Source: SZUA-365 sp034002405 (lineage in GTDB: Bacteria > Bacteroidota > Ignavibacteria > SZUA-365). From it: 64,000 nt of DNA. The stretch spans positions 124,001 through 188,000 of the forward strand of contig JAVFAS010000001.1 in the NCBI GenBank assembly GCA_034002405.1. The letters run 5' to 3'. Under the pieces are notes generated by a model. That model saw only the letters and a list, made by a program, of their open reading frames with translations, was not told the DNA's origin and ran no database searches. A program made the translations under genes and the position numbers. The stretch's first letter is position 1. Each line of letters starts with the position of its first letter. Positions 25,518-34,965 of the stretch are shown here, piece after piece.

Positions 25518-26903
25518 TCACGCGACCTGCTTCTCCAGCCAGCGATTATAGAGCCACATGCTGAGCGCGGAAACGAGACCGATCGCCATGAGGACGATCC
25601 ATCCCGCGGTGTTCCACGTGGGATCGAGTTCGAGCAAACCGTTCTCGAGCGGTGTCGCATTGCGGCACATGATTTCGTTGAAAATCGCGGCGCCGGCGGG
25701 ACCCCCGATCAGCGATCCGATAGCCATCGGGAGATTCGCGTACCCAAGAAAGAGACCTTCTTGTCCTTTTGGCGCGAGCGCCCCGATGTATTCGTAGGTG
25801 CGCGCGGAAGTGAACAGTTCGCCGAAGGCGATGAGCGCGACGGTGAGCACGATGAACAGCGACCCGATCGGGAGAAGATCCCACACCTCGAGGCGCACGT
25901 TGTCGGCGAAATAGATCGGGACGATGTTGATGAGCATGGACACCCCGATAATGATGATGCCCACGATGATCGAGCGAATCGGTTTCATCTTGCCGAACAG
26001 CCGGGTGATCAGCAACTGGAAGAACACGATGACGAAGGGATTGGCCATCGTGTAGATATCCACCGCCGGATCCGTTTCCACGACCTTCTTCAGGTACAGC
26101 GGCAGCACGTTGTAGACCTGCGAGTAGATGAAAAAGAATCCGCTGGAGACCACGAGGAACATGGCGAAGCGCAGGTTCTTCAGCACCAGCACCATATCGA
26201 GCAGGATGCGCCCGATGCTGCGACGGCCCTTGCGCTCGCGCCGCGCCTGTGTGTCCTCGGCGCTATCGCGATACAGGAACAGCACAACGACGAACGCGAC
26301 CACCGAACACCCCACCGCCACGGCGAAAATGTAGCTCAGATCATACGACGTGCGCACATAATAGCTGATGCCGCGTCCGACGAGCGAGCCGATGTTGATG
26401 ACCATGTAGAAGATACCAAAGGCGAGGGTCGCCCGTGCGCCGGCGGTTTTCTGCACCGTGCCCGAGATGCAGGGCTTGATCACCGAGCCGCCCATGCCGA
26501 TCAGCAGGATCGCGAGCATCACCGGAACGACCACGCCCGCGCCGGCGGTGATTTCGCTCGAGACCATGTCGTGCATGGTTTGTCCGCCGAACCACACCGG
26601 GTAGCCCATCAGGAAATACCCGAAGGAGAGTAGCACGAAGGCCGCGAGCAGGGAACGCTTGAAGCCGACCTGGTCGGCGATGGTGCCGGAAAGAATCGGC
26701 AGGAAATAGACCAAGGTCCAGAGAATGCCATTGAGCGTGCTCGGCCAGTAATCGCCGAGTCCGAGCTGGCCAAGATACAGCACCACGAAACTGGCCATGG
26801 CGTAATACGCCCCGCGCTCGAAAAGCTCGGTCAGGTTCGCGGTCCAGAATGTCACCGGGAATGGTTGATGTTCCTGGGGAGCGGAATTCACATTGTCTGC
26901 CAT
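25518..26903 (-). CDS. POT/PTR2-family proton-coupled oligopeptide transporter
   Basis: 461 residues with about 12-14 TM helices. Family motifs: LFERGAYYAM (variant of the ExxERFxYY proton site) in helix 1, and FYMVINIGSLVG, the PTR2 signature in helix 5. It imports di- and tripeptides, or nitrate/other solutes in some members, with protons. ATG 26903 was chosen because GGAG lies 5 nt upstream; the frame is open further but lacks membrane sequence. It is divergent from the VCBS protein. Confidence 0.92.
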   Translation of the reverse strand: MADNVNSAPQEHQPFPVTFWTANLTELFERGAYYAMASFVVLYLGQLGLGDYWPSTLNGILWTLVYFLPILSGTIADQVGFKRSLLAAFVLLSFGYFLMGYPVWFGGQTMHDMVSSEITAGAGVVVPVMLAILLIGMGGSVIKPCISGTVQKTAGARATLAFGIFYMVINIGSLVGRGISYYVRTSYDLSYIFAVAVGCSVVAFVVVLFLYRDSAEDTQARRERKGRRSIGRILLDMVLVLKNLRFAMFLVVSSGFFFIYSQVYNVLPLYLKKVVETDPAVDIYTMANPFVIVFFQLLITRLFGKMKPIRSIIVGIIIIGVSMLINIVPIYFADNVRLEVWDLLPIGSLFIVLTVALIAFGELFTSARTYEYIGALAPKGQEGLFLGYANLPMAIGSLIGGPAGAAIFNEIMCRNATPLENGLLELDPTWNTAGWIVLMAIGLVSALSMWLYNRWLEKQVA

Positions 26904-26936
26904 TGGTGCTCCGTGGTTCGACAAAGGTTGCCTCCA

Positions 26937-26964
26937 ATTATACGAAAAATCACGGATTATCGAA
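26937..26964 (-). promoter_or_regulatory. Candidate sigma-70-like promoter for POT transporter
   Basis: On the minus strand: TTCGAT (26964-26959), a 16-nt spacer, TATAAT (26942-26937), a perfect -10 box, about 27 nt ahead of the expected start codon region. Confidence 0.5.
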
Positions 26965-27052
26965 TATGATTCTCCGCTGTCTGTCCATTCGGCGCGTGCG
27001 GCATGGCACCGACGGGGCGTTCCCGACACGCTTCCTCCCCCCCGCGATCACA

Positions 27053-27081
27053 TTGAATCTGGCGCGGCGGCTTCGTATTAT
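27053..27081 (+). promoter_or_regulatory. Candidate sigma-70-like promoter for VCBS protein
   Basis: TTGAAT (27053-27058), a 17-nt spacer, TATTAT (27076-27081). The start would be near 27088 and the gene begins at 27122. Confidence 0.55.
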
Positions 27082-27121
27082 TCGTGCATGCATCTTTTCT
27101 CACCGAACCCCTGGTAGTGCC

Positions 27122-29491
27122 ATGAACCGATTGCTGCTGACCACGCTCCTGCTGTGCCTGAGCGCGATCGTCACCCTTGCCCAGCCCGTGCTGATTCAGC
27201 GGGACAACGGAACGAAAGCCGGCGCGTACTTCAATAATCCGTCGTTCACGAATGAATCGGCAATCCTGTCCTTTGATGGACCCTGCCGCGTGCTCGAGTT
27301 GCGGATCTATTATATGGGCACGAATGCGGTGAAGGACACGCTGTTCATCGTCGGCGACGCTTCCGAGGGCGCCATTCCGCCCACGCATTGGGTGTGGGAA
27401 TACAACACCCTCATCCCGCCGATCGTGTTCGACTATCCCGGTACGGAAGGATGGTATACCATCGATCTGCGTGGCCATGACCTGCGCTGCGACGGACATG
27501 ACCGCATCGTGGTGCAGCACTGGCTGCAGCGTCCGGCGGGACCCTGGTTCGCCGTCGACACCGATGCGCAGGCCACGCCGTACTGGTGCTTCCTGATGGA
27601 TCCATCCAGGACCAACAGTCTCGGGGGTCCCGGACAGTATTTTCTCGTCACCAACGACTACATGATCCGCGCCCTGGTCGAGTATGACTATCCCGATGCG
27701 GGGGGATCGCTGCCCCCACCCGCGCCGACGCTCGGTGATGTCGCCGTGGCGGCCGGACTGCACAGCGGTGGCCTGCCGGTCACGAGCGCCATCGCGGCCG
27801 TGGGAGACTGGAATCGCGACGGATGGGATGATGTCAACATCGGTGCGAATTATTTCCAGAACCGCGGGGACGGAACGTTCGAAAACGTCTCGGGCAGCCT
27901 GGGACTCCCCGGCGGCTTCGCGGTCTGGGGCGACTTCGACAATGACGGCTGGGAGGATGCGTATGTCGTCAACGGCGGAGACAACGACAAGCTCTTCCGC
28001 AACCGCGGTGACGGCCGTTTCGAGGACGTGACCGCCACATCGAAGCTCGCCAATCCCGCGCCCACGGTGACGCCGATCTGGCTCGATGCCGATAATGACG
28101 GACACCTTGATCTTTTTCTTGCCAACGGCCGCCGCACGGTCAACAATCAGGAAGTGTATTTCCAGGACAAGCTCTGGCGCAACAACGGCGATGGCACGTT
28201 TTCCGACATCACCGCGGCGAGCGGCATTGCCGCAGCGGAACCCTCGCCGTACGAGGACTGCTGGGGCGCGAGCGCCTGTGATTACAACAACGACGGACGT
28301 ACCGACATTTTCGTCTCGACCTACCGTCTCGCGCCGGACCGGCTCTACCGCAACAACGGTGACGGGACCTTCACCGATGTCGGCGCCGCCACGGGCGTGC
28401 GCGGCGTACCCACCGCCGCCTCGAATTATTTCGGCCATGGCATGGGATCGGACTGGGGCGACTTCGATAATGACGGATATCTGGATCTTGTAGTCGGAAA
28501 CCTCGGCCACCCCGACTGGCGCGGCGCGGTATCGAATCCCTCGCTGATCTTCCACAACGACAACACCGTGCGGTTTTCCGAACTGCATCATGACATGGGG
28601 CTCAAGTTCCGGGAAATGAATGCCGGCGTGCTCTGGGCCGACCTCGATCTCGACGGATGGCTGGATCTCTGGCAGTCCCAGTACTCCTATGCGAAGGAAG
28701 GCCAGGACGGTGAACCCGGTCGGTATTCCCGCGTCTATTTCAACACCGGGGCGCCCGATTTCCGCCTCCGTGACCGGACCTGGCATGTCGGCAGCACGGT
28801 TCACGGAGCATGGACGGTCTCCCGCCTCGACTTCGACCGCGACGGCGATCTCGATCTTCTCGTCGCCAGCCAGCATGAGGGTGTCAAGCTCTTCCGCAAT
28901 GACCTGCCGCGCAATGGCCGCTGGCTCGCCCTGCGGCTTGCCGGGAGTCCGGCCGACGGCGTGCCGCAAAACGCCTTCGGCACCCGTGTGATCGTCTTCG
29001 CCGATGGACGCCGCTTTACACGGACGCTTTCCACCTCATCGGCCGGATCGCGCACGGCCACGAACAGCAACGAGCTGCATTTCGGCCTCGGGAACGCGGT
29101 CTCCATTGACAGTGTCGTGATCCTGTATCCCAACGGCGCACGGCAGCAGCTGACATCGCTGCAGCCTGACAGACGGTACGCCGTCGCTTACAACGGACAG
29201 ATCAGTACCGGGATCGATCCCACTCCCGACGCGGGTTCGTGGGAAATCGCGCATGCCCGAATTCACGAGGGTACACTTCGCCTGACACTGCAGGCGGAGC
29301 GTCCTCTCACCGCCGCGCGCATCGAGATCCACAACCTCCTCGGACAACGGCTCTGCCGAATGCATGTCGACGAACTGCGCCCGGGAGAATTTTCGGTAGC
29401 GCTTCCGGTCCAGCTCGGGAGCGGATTGCATTTCCTCACGATCCGGTCTGGCGACACAATGCGCGGCACGCGCCTGCTGGTCAGTCCATAA
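27122..29491 (+). CDS. Secreted VCBS/FG-GAP repeat protein with ASPIC/UnbV domain
   Basis: 789 residues. The signal peptide ends IVTLAQP. Residues ~30-190 form a beta-rich N-terminal domain. Then come at least six FG-GAP/VCBS repeats with Ca-binding loops (DWNRDGWDDVNI, DFDNDGWEDAYV, DADNDGHLDLFL, DYNNDGRTDIFV, DFDNDGYLDLVV, DFDRDGDLDLLV), each followed by LFRNRGDGxFxDV. An ASPIC/UnbV domain follows (FGTRVIVFADGRRF ... VVILYPNGARQQL). A type IX-like tail closes the protein (IHNLLGQRLC, GLHFLTIRS, TRLLVSP). Such proteins are integrin-like surface propellers; the ligand is unknown. Confidence 0.88.
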   Translation: MNRLLLTTLLLCLSAIVTLAQPVLIQRDNGTKAGAYFNNPSFTNESAILSFDGPCRVLELRIYYMGTNAVKDTLFIVGDASEGAIPPTHWVWEYNTLIPPIVFDYPGTEGWYTIDLRGHDLRCDGHDRIVVQHWLQRPAGPWFAVDTDAQATPYWCFLMDPSRTNSLGGPGQYFLVTNDYMIRALVEYDYPDAGGSLPPPAPTLGDVAVAAGLHSGGLPVTSAIAAVGDWNRDGWDDVNIGANYFQNRGDGTFENVSGSLGLPGGFAVWGDFDNDGWEDAYVVNGGDNDKLFRNRGDGRFEDVTATSKLANPAPTVTPIWLDADNDGHLDLFLANGRRTVNNQEVYFQDKLWRNNGDGTFSDITAASGIAAAEPSPYEDCWGASACDYNNDGRTDIFVSTYRLAPDRLYRNNGDGTFTDVGAATGVRGVPTAASNYFGHGMGSDWGDFDNDGYLDLVVGNLGHPDWRGAVSNPSLIFHNDNTVRFSELHHDMGLKFREMNAGVLWADLDLDGWLDLWQSQYSYAKEGQDGEPGRYSRVYFNTGAPDFRLRDRTWHVGSTVHGAWTVSRLDFDRDGDLDLLVASQHEGVKLFRNDLPRNGRWLALRLAGSPADGVPQNAFGTRVIVFADGRRFTRTLSTSSAGSRTATNSNELHFGLGNAVSIDSVVILYPNGARQQLTSLQPDRRYAVAYNGQISTGIDPTPDAGSWEIAHARIHEGTLRLTLQAERPLTAARIEIHNLLGQRLCRMHVDELRPGEFSVALPVQLGSGLHFLTIRSGDTMRGTRLLVSP

Positions 29492-29496
29492 GTCGC

Positions 29497-29513
29497 GTGC
29501 GGCTGTTCCGCAC
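29497..29513 (+). terminator. Small hairpin between two secreted-protein genes
   Basis: GTGCGG and CCGCAC arms around CTGTT, followed by a pyrimidine-rich CGCCATTCTTTCTG. It is a weak terminator or processing site in the 67-nt spacer. Confidence 0.35.
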
Positions 29514-29558
29514 CGCCATTCTTTCTGATTCATCCCTGCTCCACTGATTGGAATCACC

Positions 29559-31235
29559 ATGAGAAAACTCCTCCTCCTGCTGTCGATCATCATGTTCTCG
29601 GTGCCGCTGCACGCGCAGCTTCTCGAGAAGGTGACGGTCAAGGAAATTCTCCCCACGGTCATGGGAAAGGCACAGGCCGAATTCTCCTCCGATGCCGTGC
29701 TGACCAACGCACTCTTTTTCGGATTCGAATTCCAGGGTGTCCGCTTCGAGCTCGATCTCACCGACGGGAGTGCCACTGGTTGGTTGTACCGGGTGTACAG
29801 TCCCGGACTCGACTCCGCCGCCTATTACATCGGCGCGCGTGTACCGCTTCTCGGAACCCAGGCCGTACGACTGCCACTCGATACCATCACGCGGTATTTC
29901 CCGGTCGCGCCGGGAGAGACGCAGATGACCGAGCCCTGGGCCGACAGTGATGCCGCCCTGCAGGGCGCCAGGGATGGCGGCGCGGAAACCTTCCTTCAGG
30001 CCAATCCCGATGCGACGGTCCCGATCGCGTTTGTCATCAACAATCCCGTGCACAACCGCTACATCCCGCAGGGACAGTATTGGTTCTTCCGCTTCGCCGC
30101 CGCGTCCGATACCATCACCTGTCTGGTGCATGCCACGAGCGGACTCCCGTTCCGCTGTATCTCCGGCAATGCACCGGTGATCACGTCGCTGCCGAAAACC
30201 AGCGCGCGCGTGGGACAGCCGTACACCTACGAGGTCCAGGCATTCGGCGAACCCGCTCCCATATTCCGTCTCGACACGGCACCCGCTGGTATGAGCATCG
30301 ATGCGGGCAGTGGACGGATTGACTGGACACCCGCGGCGGGGCAGGAAGGCAACCAGGACGTCACCATCATTGCCGAGAACACGTCGGGCAGCGATGCGCA
30401 ATCCTATCAGATCGTGGTGGGAGGATCGGCCTCCGGGCCCGTCGTCACCTCGACACCCGTGACCGTCGCGGAAGCAGGCAAACAATACACGTACCAGGTC
30501 ACCACCGATGGGACTCCTCCCATCACCTACGCCTTGGCGGAGAAACCGCAGGGCATGGTCATCGATCCGGGACGCGGCTCGGTGCTCTGGGTCCCGACCC
30601 GCGCCCAGGCCGCGGCGCATCCCATCCGCATCACCGTCAGCAACAGTGCCGGCTCGGGTGAACAGTCCTTCACACTCGAAGTCTACAAAGCCCCGGTCAT
30701 CGATGCCATCGCGGATCAACGCACCGGTCCCAACCTCCCCTTCTGGTACCAGCCCAGCGTCGATGCGCGTCCCGCACCGGTCTTCGCGATCAACGCCGCA
30801 CCGACCGGCCTCGCGATCGATCCCCAGAACGGTTTCATCACCTGGACCCCGACCGACGCGCAACTCGGAATGCACACGGTGCTCTTCGAGGCCGACAACG
30901 GCTTCGGCACGGCGCAGCAGTCCTTCCAGATCGAAGTCGATGCAACCGTGGATGTCGAAGCAGTGCGCCCTGGCGCCTTCACCGTCCGCGCGCATTATCC
31001 GCAACCCGCCCGGCAGTCCCTCGCCGTGCCGGTCGATGTCGGAACGGCCACGACGCTTACCGTCGAAATCTTCGATGCGCTCGGACGCCGGGTGGAATCC
31101 CGGCACGAGGCAACGCAACCCGGCACGCGTGTCACCTTCACCGTCTCGACGGCGGCGTTGCAGCCCGGCGTCTATTTCTACCGGGTCTGGGATGCGTCGG
31201 AGCATGTCCTGCGGAGTTTCATCGTCGCTCGTTGA
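29559..31235 (+). CDS. Secreted protein with putative-Ig (He_PIG) repeats and type IX-like tail
   Basis: 558 residues. Signal peptide MRKLLLLLSIIMFSVPLHAQ. Residues ~20-205 are a unique domain. Three Ig-like He_PIG modules follow, each starting with a 'PVITSLP/PVVTSTP/PVIDAIA' strand and containing the hallmark GMSIDAGSGRIDWTPAAGQ, GMVIDPGRGSVLWVPT and GLAIDPQNGFITWTPTDAQ. The C-terminus is a sorting tail (VEIFDALGRRVESR, GVYFYRVWD, SFIVAR). It is probably an adhesin or surface scaffold. It shares orientation with the VCBS gene upstream and is followed by a strong terminator. Confidence 0.85.
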   Translation: MRKLLLLLSIIMFSVPLHAQLLEKVTVKEILPTVMGKAQAEFSSDAVLTNALFFGFEFQGVRFELDLTDGSATGWLYRVYSPGLDSAAYYIGARVPLLGTQAVRLPLDTITRYFPVAPGETQMTEPWADSDAALQGARDGGAETFLQANPDATVPIAFVINNPVHNRYIPQGQYWFFRFAAASDTITCLVHATSGLPFRCISGNAPVITSLPKTSARVGQPYTYEVQAFGEPAPIFRLDTAPAGMSIDAGSGRIDWTPAAGQEGNQDVTIIAENTSGSDAQSYQIVVGGSASGPVVTSTPVTVAEAGKQYTYQVTTDGTPPITYALAEKPQGMVIDPGRGSVLWVPTRAQAAAHPIRITVSNSAGSGEQSFTLEVYKAPVIDAIADQRTGPNLPFWYQPSVDARPAPVFAINAAPTGLAIDPQNGFITWTPTDAQLGMHTVLFEADNGFGTAQQSFQIEVDATVDVEAVRPGAFTVRAHYPQPARQSLAVPVDVGTATTLTVEIFDALGRRVESRHEATQPGTRVTFTVSTAALQPGVYFYRVWDASEHVLRSFIVAR

Positions 31236-31266
31236 GCACGATCCACGTCATTCCCTCTCGCATGAA

Positions 31267-31304
31267 ATGAAAAACGCCGGGCCACGCAGCCCGGCGTTTT
31301 TCAT
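31267..31304. terminator. Strong bidirectional rho-independent terminator
   Basis: A perfect 16-bp stem (31267-31282 with 31289-31304) around loop CACGCA has A-rich left and T-rich right ends (GAAAAACGCCGGGC / GCCCGGCGTTTTTC). It works in both directions between the convergent He_PIG and hydrolase genes. Confidence 0.93.
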
Positions 31305-31372
31305 TTCCTCCTGTCCCAGTTCCACACACATCGTCCGCGTCCCCTCCGCATTCAGGATCCCACGTCCGCGCC

Positions 31373-32197
31373 TCAGCGTCTGGCGACCGGGTTTTGCCCC
31401 GGGACCCAGCGCGCGGTTTCGTCGACGACACGCGTCCTCGCCTGCAGATGCGGCACATGGCCGATTCCTTCGAGCCAGAGCAGTGCGGCCGGCCCCTGCA
31501 CCCGTTCGGCGATCAACTCCACCTGGCGCCGCGTCCCGTATTGGTCCGCATCCCCCTGAATCAGCAGCAGCGGACAGCGGATCGCCGCGAGATCGGCGAG
31601 CATGTTCCATTCCGCACCGGCCGGATCGAGCCAGGTATCGATCCAGGCACCGAACACCGCGTCGGTGCGCTCGCCATGATATCGCATGAGTTTCTCGCGC
31701 AGATCGGATTCCTCATACAGGATTTTTGCCTCCTGTATTCCGGATACCGTCACATCCTCGATGACGACATGCGGCGCCTCGACCACCGCGCCAACAAGAG
31801 CATCGGGAAACAGCGCGGCGTATTTCAGCGCGAGCGTCGCGCCGTCGCTGTGGCCGAAGAGAAGAGGTTTGCGAACATTCATCTCCGCGAGCAGTCCGCG
31901 CAGATACACCGCGGCTTCTTCCTCGTAGAAATCGAGATCCCGTCCCTTGCGCATCGGCGTCGAACGTCCGTGGCCGACGCGGTCGTAGACGATGGCGTCG
32001 TATCCCGTGGCGCGGCAGAGTTCGAATGGAAAACTCTTCCACTGCCCGACGCTGCCGAGCGCCTCGTGCAGGAAGACCCAGGTCGGACGGGTTTCCTCCA
32101 CCTCGGGCGTCGCGTGCAGGAGGAGCTTCACGAAGAGGCCGTCTCCGGCCACGTCGATGTGGAACTGTCGTTCGATGATGGTCGGCTGATCACCCAT
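31373..32197 (-). CDS. Alpha/beta hydrolase
   Basis: 274 residues. Nucleophile elbow GHSDG (Ser117), oxyanion region FLHEALGSVGQWK, acid in LLIQGDADQYG and His in GIGHVPHL give the full triad order of the fold. It resembles the enol-lactonase/haloperoxidase-like branch; the substrate is unknown. ATG 32197 (MGDQPTIIERQFH) was preferred to the ATG 36 nt upstream because the family starts near here. It is last in a minus-strand row behind the serpin gene (58 nt apart). Confidence 0.85.
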   Translation of the reverse strand: MGDQPTIIERQFHIDVAGDGLFVKLLLHATPEVEETRPTWVFLHEALGSVGQWKSFPFELCRATGYDAIVYDRVGHGRSTPMRKGRDLDFYEEEAAVYLRGLLAEMNVRKPLLFGHSDGATLALKYAALFPDALVGAVVEAPHVVIEDVTVSGIQEAKILYEESDLREKLMRYHGERTDAVFGAWIDTWLDPAGAEWNMLADLAAIRCPLLLIQGDADQYGTRRQVELIAERVQGPAALLWLEGIGHVPHLQARTRVVDETARWVPGQNPVARR

Positions 32198-32255
32198 ACC
32201 CCGCAATCTACGGGTTCCCCTCACCCCCGACAAGCACTGTCACGGAACCCGGGTG

Positions 32256-33473
32256 TCACTCCCGCGGCGCCGTCACCTGTCCGATGAAGAGGATGGCGCC
32301 GGTGTTGCGTTCGTGAATGACAAAGACAAACGGCCGATCGACGCGGAACACCTGTGGAACGGAGGTCGTCCCGATCTCCACCGATGTCGCGGCGGCGGCT
32401 TCCGTTCCTTCTTCATTCACCTGGACAAAGGTCTTGTGCTTGACCTGGCTGATGAACAATTCCATCTGTCGCGAGATCCCGGAAAAATCGGCATGCGATG
32501 GATCGAACGCGATACCCATGCCCATCGACGCGAGGATATCATTGAGTGATGTTTCATACTCCATCGTGAAGCGGGGGATCTGGAGATCCATCGCCGTTTC
32601 GTGCATGGCCTCCTGCCAGGTTTGCCACTGCGCGGGACGAAGGGCGTCGCGCAGCGTCGCGAGCGTCACATCCGGCCGCGGCAGAAGAATCGCCATGCTG
32701 TACCGGTCCCACCCATACGGCAGATCCACGACCTCGGCGAGTTGGTCCTTGAGGTAACGAATGTCCGCATTGCCGTTCATCATCTTCACGGGGATGTCGC
32801 GGTCGCCCGGGGCCTTGAACACGTCGTCGCGCGTGCGCGCGGGGTCGAACTGCGTCGCCCAGGTCCCCTTGAAATACATCGCGTTGATCAGATACATCAC
32901 CGTCAGCGGAGGGATGGGTGGGGCGACGATGGCGGGAATCTTCCCCTGCGTCTTCTGGCTCACCCAGGCATTGATGATATCCGCGGCATCGGCGCGCGAG
33001 AAATCAAGCGTACGCACGTCCGCGTCGAAATAGAAGCGATTGCTGTCGATGAACGCCTGCTCCGGAACGAAGCCCGCGCGGTTCCAGATTCCATTCGCGA
33101 TATTGAAACGCACGCGCGGATCGGTGCCGCGGAGTAGGTCGATCAGCGAGCGATAGGACTGGTTGATCTCCGTCGACGAAAGTCCCTGCTGCGCCAGCGC
33201 CAGCCGCATCGCCTGCGCGGTTTCCCCCGCGGCACCATTCGCCGTCATGCCAAGTGCCATCGAAACGCTCAGCGGCGAAAGGAACAGGTTCTCGTCCGTC
33301 GCCACCGCGGCGGTCGTGCGGAACAGCGTGAAGCCGAAGTCGGTGTTCGCGCGCAGTACCGCGCGCTCGCCGCTGGTGGCCGCGCGGACCGGTGTCGGAG
33401 ATTCCGGTCCGGTACTCTCATTCGAACATGCCAGCAGGCACAGGGGAAGGACCATGAGAAGCAGACGAACCAT
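32256..33473 (-). CDS. Serpin (serine protease inhibitor) lipoprotein
   Basis: 405 residues. The signal peptide carries lipobox LLAC, so the inhibitor is lipid-anchored in the envelope. Serpin hallmarks: NLFLSPLSVSMALGM, LINAMYFKGTWATQFDP, QVKHKTFVQVNEEGTEA and RPFVFVIHERNTGAILFIGQV. The reactive loop begins EEGTEAAAAT, with small residues at P15-P9, as in inhibitory serpins. Alignment to alpha-1-antitrypsin by eye places P1 at Thr370 and P1' at Ser371. It is only 19 nt downstream of the ECF regulator/barrel gene, so it is probably in the same operon. Target protease unknown. Confidence 0.93.
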   Translation of the reverse strand: MVRLLLMVLPLCLLACSNESTGPESPTPVRAATSGERAVLRANTDFGFTLFRTTAAVATDENLFLSPLSVSMALGMTANGAAGETAQAMRLALAQQGLSSTEINQSYRSLIDLLRGTDPRVRFNIANGIWNRAGFVPEQAFIDSNRFYFDADVRTLDFSRADAADIINAWVSQKTQGKIPAIVAPPIPPLTVMYLINAMYFKGTWATQFDPARTRDDVFKAPGDRDIPVKMMNGNADIRYLKDQLAEVVDLPYGWDRYSMAILLPRPDVTLATLRDALRPAQWQTWQEAMHETAMDLQIPRFTMEYETSLNDILASMGMGIAFDPSHADFSGISRQMELFISQVKHKTFVQVNEEGTEAAAATSVEIGTTSVPQVFRVDRPFVFVIHERNTGAILFIGQVTAPRE

Positions 33474-33492
33474 GACAACCTCCTTGCGCCGC

Positions 33493-34929
33493 TCAGAACG
33501 CGAGGGCGACGCCGAATGTGAAATTCAACTTTGCTGTATAATACGGAATATCATCGACCATGTAGCGCAGCATGCCACCCTCGATGCCGACATTCAGCAT
33601 CGAATAATTCGACGGATACATCTCGAGTCCCGCGCGCACCTTGCCGACCGGACCCAGCTTCGTCGCACCAACCAGCGTGCGCAGATAGGGATACACGAGA
33701 TCGAACATCCCGTACTCGGGCAGGGAGAGCTTCCACACCGCGCCGACGACATCGAGCATGCGGTTTTCGCGCTGCGGCCCGGCCACCGCCTGCGCGGGGG
33801 GACGATAGACCTCGGCCGAACTCGGATCCGCGAAGGAGAGCAGCGGGACCTGTGGTTCGGCGCTTCGGTGGAACTCGCGTCCGAAATTCTCGCGTCCGTA
33901 TTCCAGCCCGAATGCGTGATGTTCGGTGGTTTTCGAAACCACACTGATGGCCATGTTCTCGAACACGTTGAAGGAGTTGTGCTGCTGGTCGACCTCCGGG
34001 TAGGACCGGCCGTAGAGCCGACGTAATTCAAAGATGAGGTTCGAGAAAATGTTCTCGCGTGGTCCCGGTTGCGTGAATTGCCAGGGAGGGTCGATGACCG
34101 GAAGTTCGGCGATCACGACGTCCCCGAACGGCAACCGCGCGGTTTCCCCATCCGGCTCCCGCGCTCCATCGGCAGGCGACGGAATCCTTTCGATCGCGAC
34201 CGCGTCGGGGATGTCCGCCACGGTCACGCCCTCGTTCGAGACCGCGATGGCGCTGCCATTGTTCACCATCGGCACCATTCCCGCATCCGCCGTCGGCGGC
34301 ATGAAAGCGGCGATGCTTCCATCAGGTGACGCGACGCCGGGTGCCGTGCCATTTCCGTCGGGTGACGCGACGTCGGGTGCCGTGACGAATGCGTCGGGTG
34401 ACGTGACGCTTGCGTCGGGTGACGTGACGCGGGATGCGGCGCCCGTGGTCAAGGAACGGGATTCCTGAAGAGATGGTGCGGGCTCGGTCACGGGAGCTTC
34501 CTGTACCCGCGATTCCATCGCGACCGGGATTGGCCTGAGAATCGGGACGTCGCGCACGGTGAACTGCATGAGCAGCAGGGCGGTCGCGAGGGCGGAAAAG
34601 ACACCGACCGACAGCTCACGTCGGTGGGCGGCGACGAGCGTGCGAAGCCGCGCCCACGCCGCCCCGGCACTGTCACGCAGCCCGAAAGCCGGCTCGGGGA
34701 GCGGTGCCTCGGGCAGACCGAGTCCGAGAGAGGCAAACAGTTGCCGCGACACATGCGACGGTGTCGTGATCCCCGCGACATCCTCCTGGATGATGGTGTG
34801 AAGTTTGAGATGCGACACAAATTCTCGCCGCAGTTCCGGGTCGAGCGCCATCTGCCCGAAGAGAACGTCCTCGAGCGGCTCGTCGAGTCCTTCGTCAAAA
34901 AACCGGTGAAGTAATTCGGAATGCTGCAT
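33493..34929 (-). CDS. Putative anti-sigma-like one-TM regulator fused to barrel-like domain
   Basis: 478 residues, not a named family. Residues 1-105 form a helical, cytoplasmic-type domain (DPELRREFVSHLKLHTIIQE). One TM helix lies at ~107-125 (VGVFSALATALLLMQFTV). Residues ~150-215 are a Ser/Pro/Asp-rich repeat linker. Residues ~290-478 are amphipathic strands ending KLNFTFGVALAF, like an outer-membrane barrel. It sits 36 nt behind an ECF sigma gene. The N-terminal domain and TM position match the protein at 40202, which strongly suggests a shared anti-sigma role. It has no HxxxCxxC zinc motif. The role is inferred from context. Confidence 0.7.
   Translation of the reverse strand: MQHSELLHRFFDEGLDEPLEDVLFGQMALDPELRREFVSHLKLHTIIQEDVAGITTPSHVSRQLFASLGLGLPEAPLPEPAFGLRDSAGAAWARLRTLVAAHRRELSVGVFSALATALLLMQFTVRDVPILRPIPVAMESRVQEAPVTEPAPSLQESRSLTTGAASRVTSPDASVTSPDAFVTAPDVASPDGNGTAPGVASPDGSIAAFMPPTADAGMVPMVNNGSAIAVSNEGVTVADIPDAVAIERIPSPADGAREPDGETARLPFGDVVIAELPVIDPPWQFTQPGPRENIFSNLIFELRRLYGRSYPEVDQQHNSFNVFENMAISVVSKTTEHHAFGLEYGRENFGREFHRSAEPQVPLLSFADPSSAEVYRPPAQAVAGPQRENRMLDVVGAVWKLSLPEYGMFDLVYPYLRTLVGATKLGPVGKVRAGLEMYPSNYSMLNVGIEGGMLRYMVDDIPYYTAKLNFTFGVALAF
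34318..34434 (-). repeat. Degenerate tandem repeat coding for SPD-rich linker
   Basis: Repeated GCGTCGGGTGACGTGACG units occur with a 21-bp step at 34391 and 34412 and looser copies further left. They encode VTSPDAS, VTSPDAF, VTAPD and ASPDG segments of the periplasmic linker in the ECF regulator. Confidence 0.8.
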
Positions 34930-34965
34930 GATCTGATTCTGTTCGTTCGTCGTTGAATCGCGCGG

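Noticed and set aside
26957..28969. 670-codon frame antisense to the VCBS protein
   Set aside because: The plus strand has clear FG-GAP repeats and a signal peptide. The antisense translation has no domain or start signal.
29481..31205. 574-codon frame antisense to the He_PIG protein
   Set aside because: Low-complexity shadow of a gene with signal peptide, repeats and terminator on the other strand.
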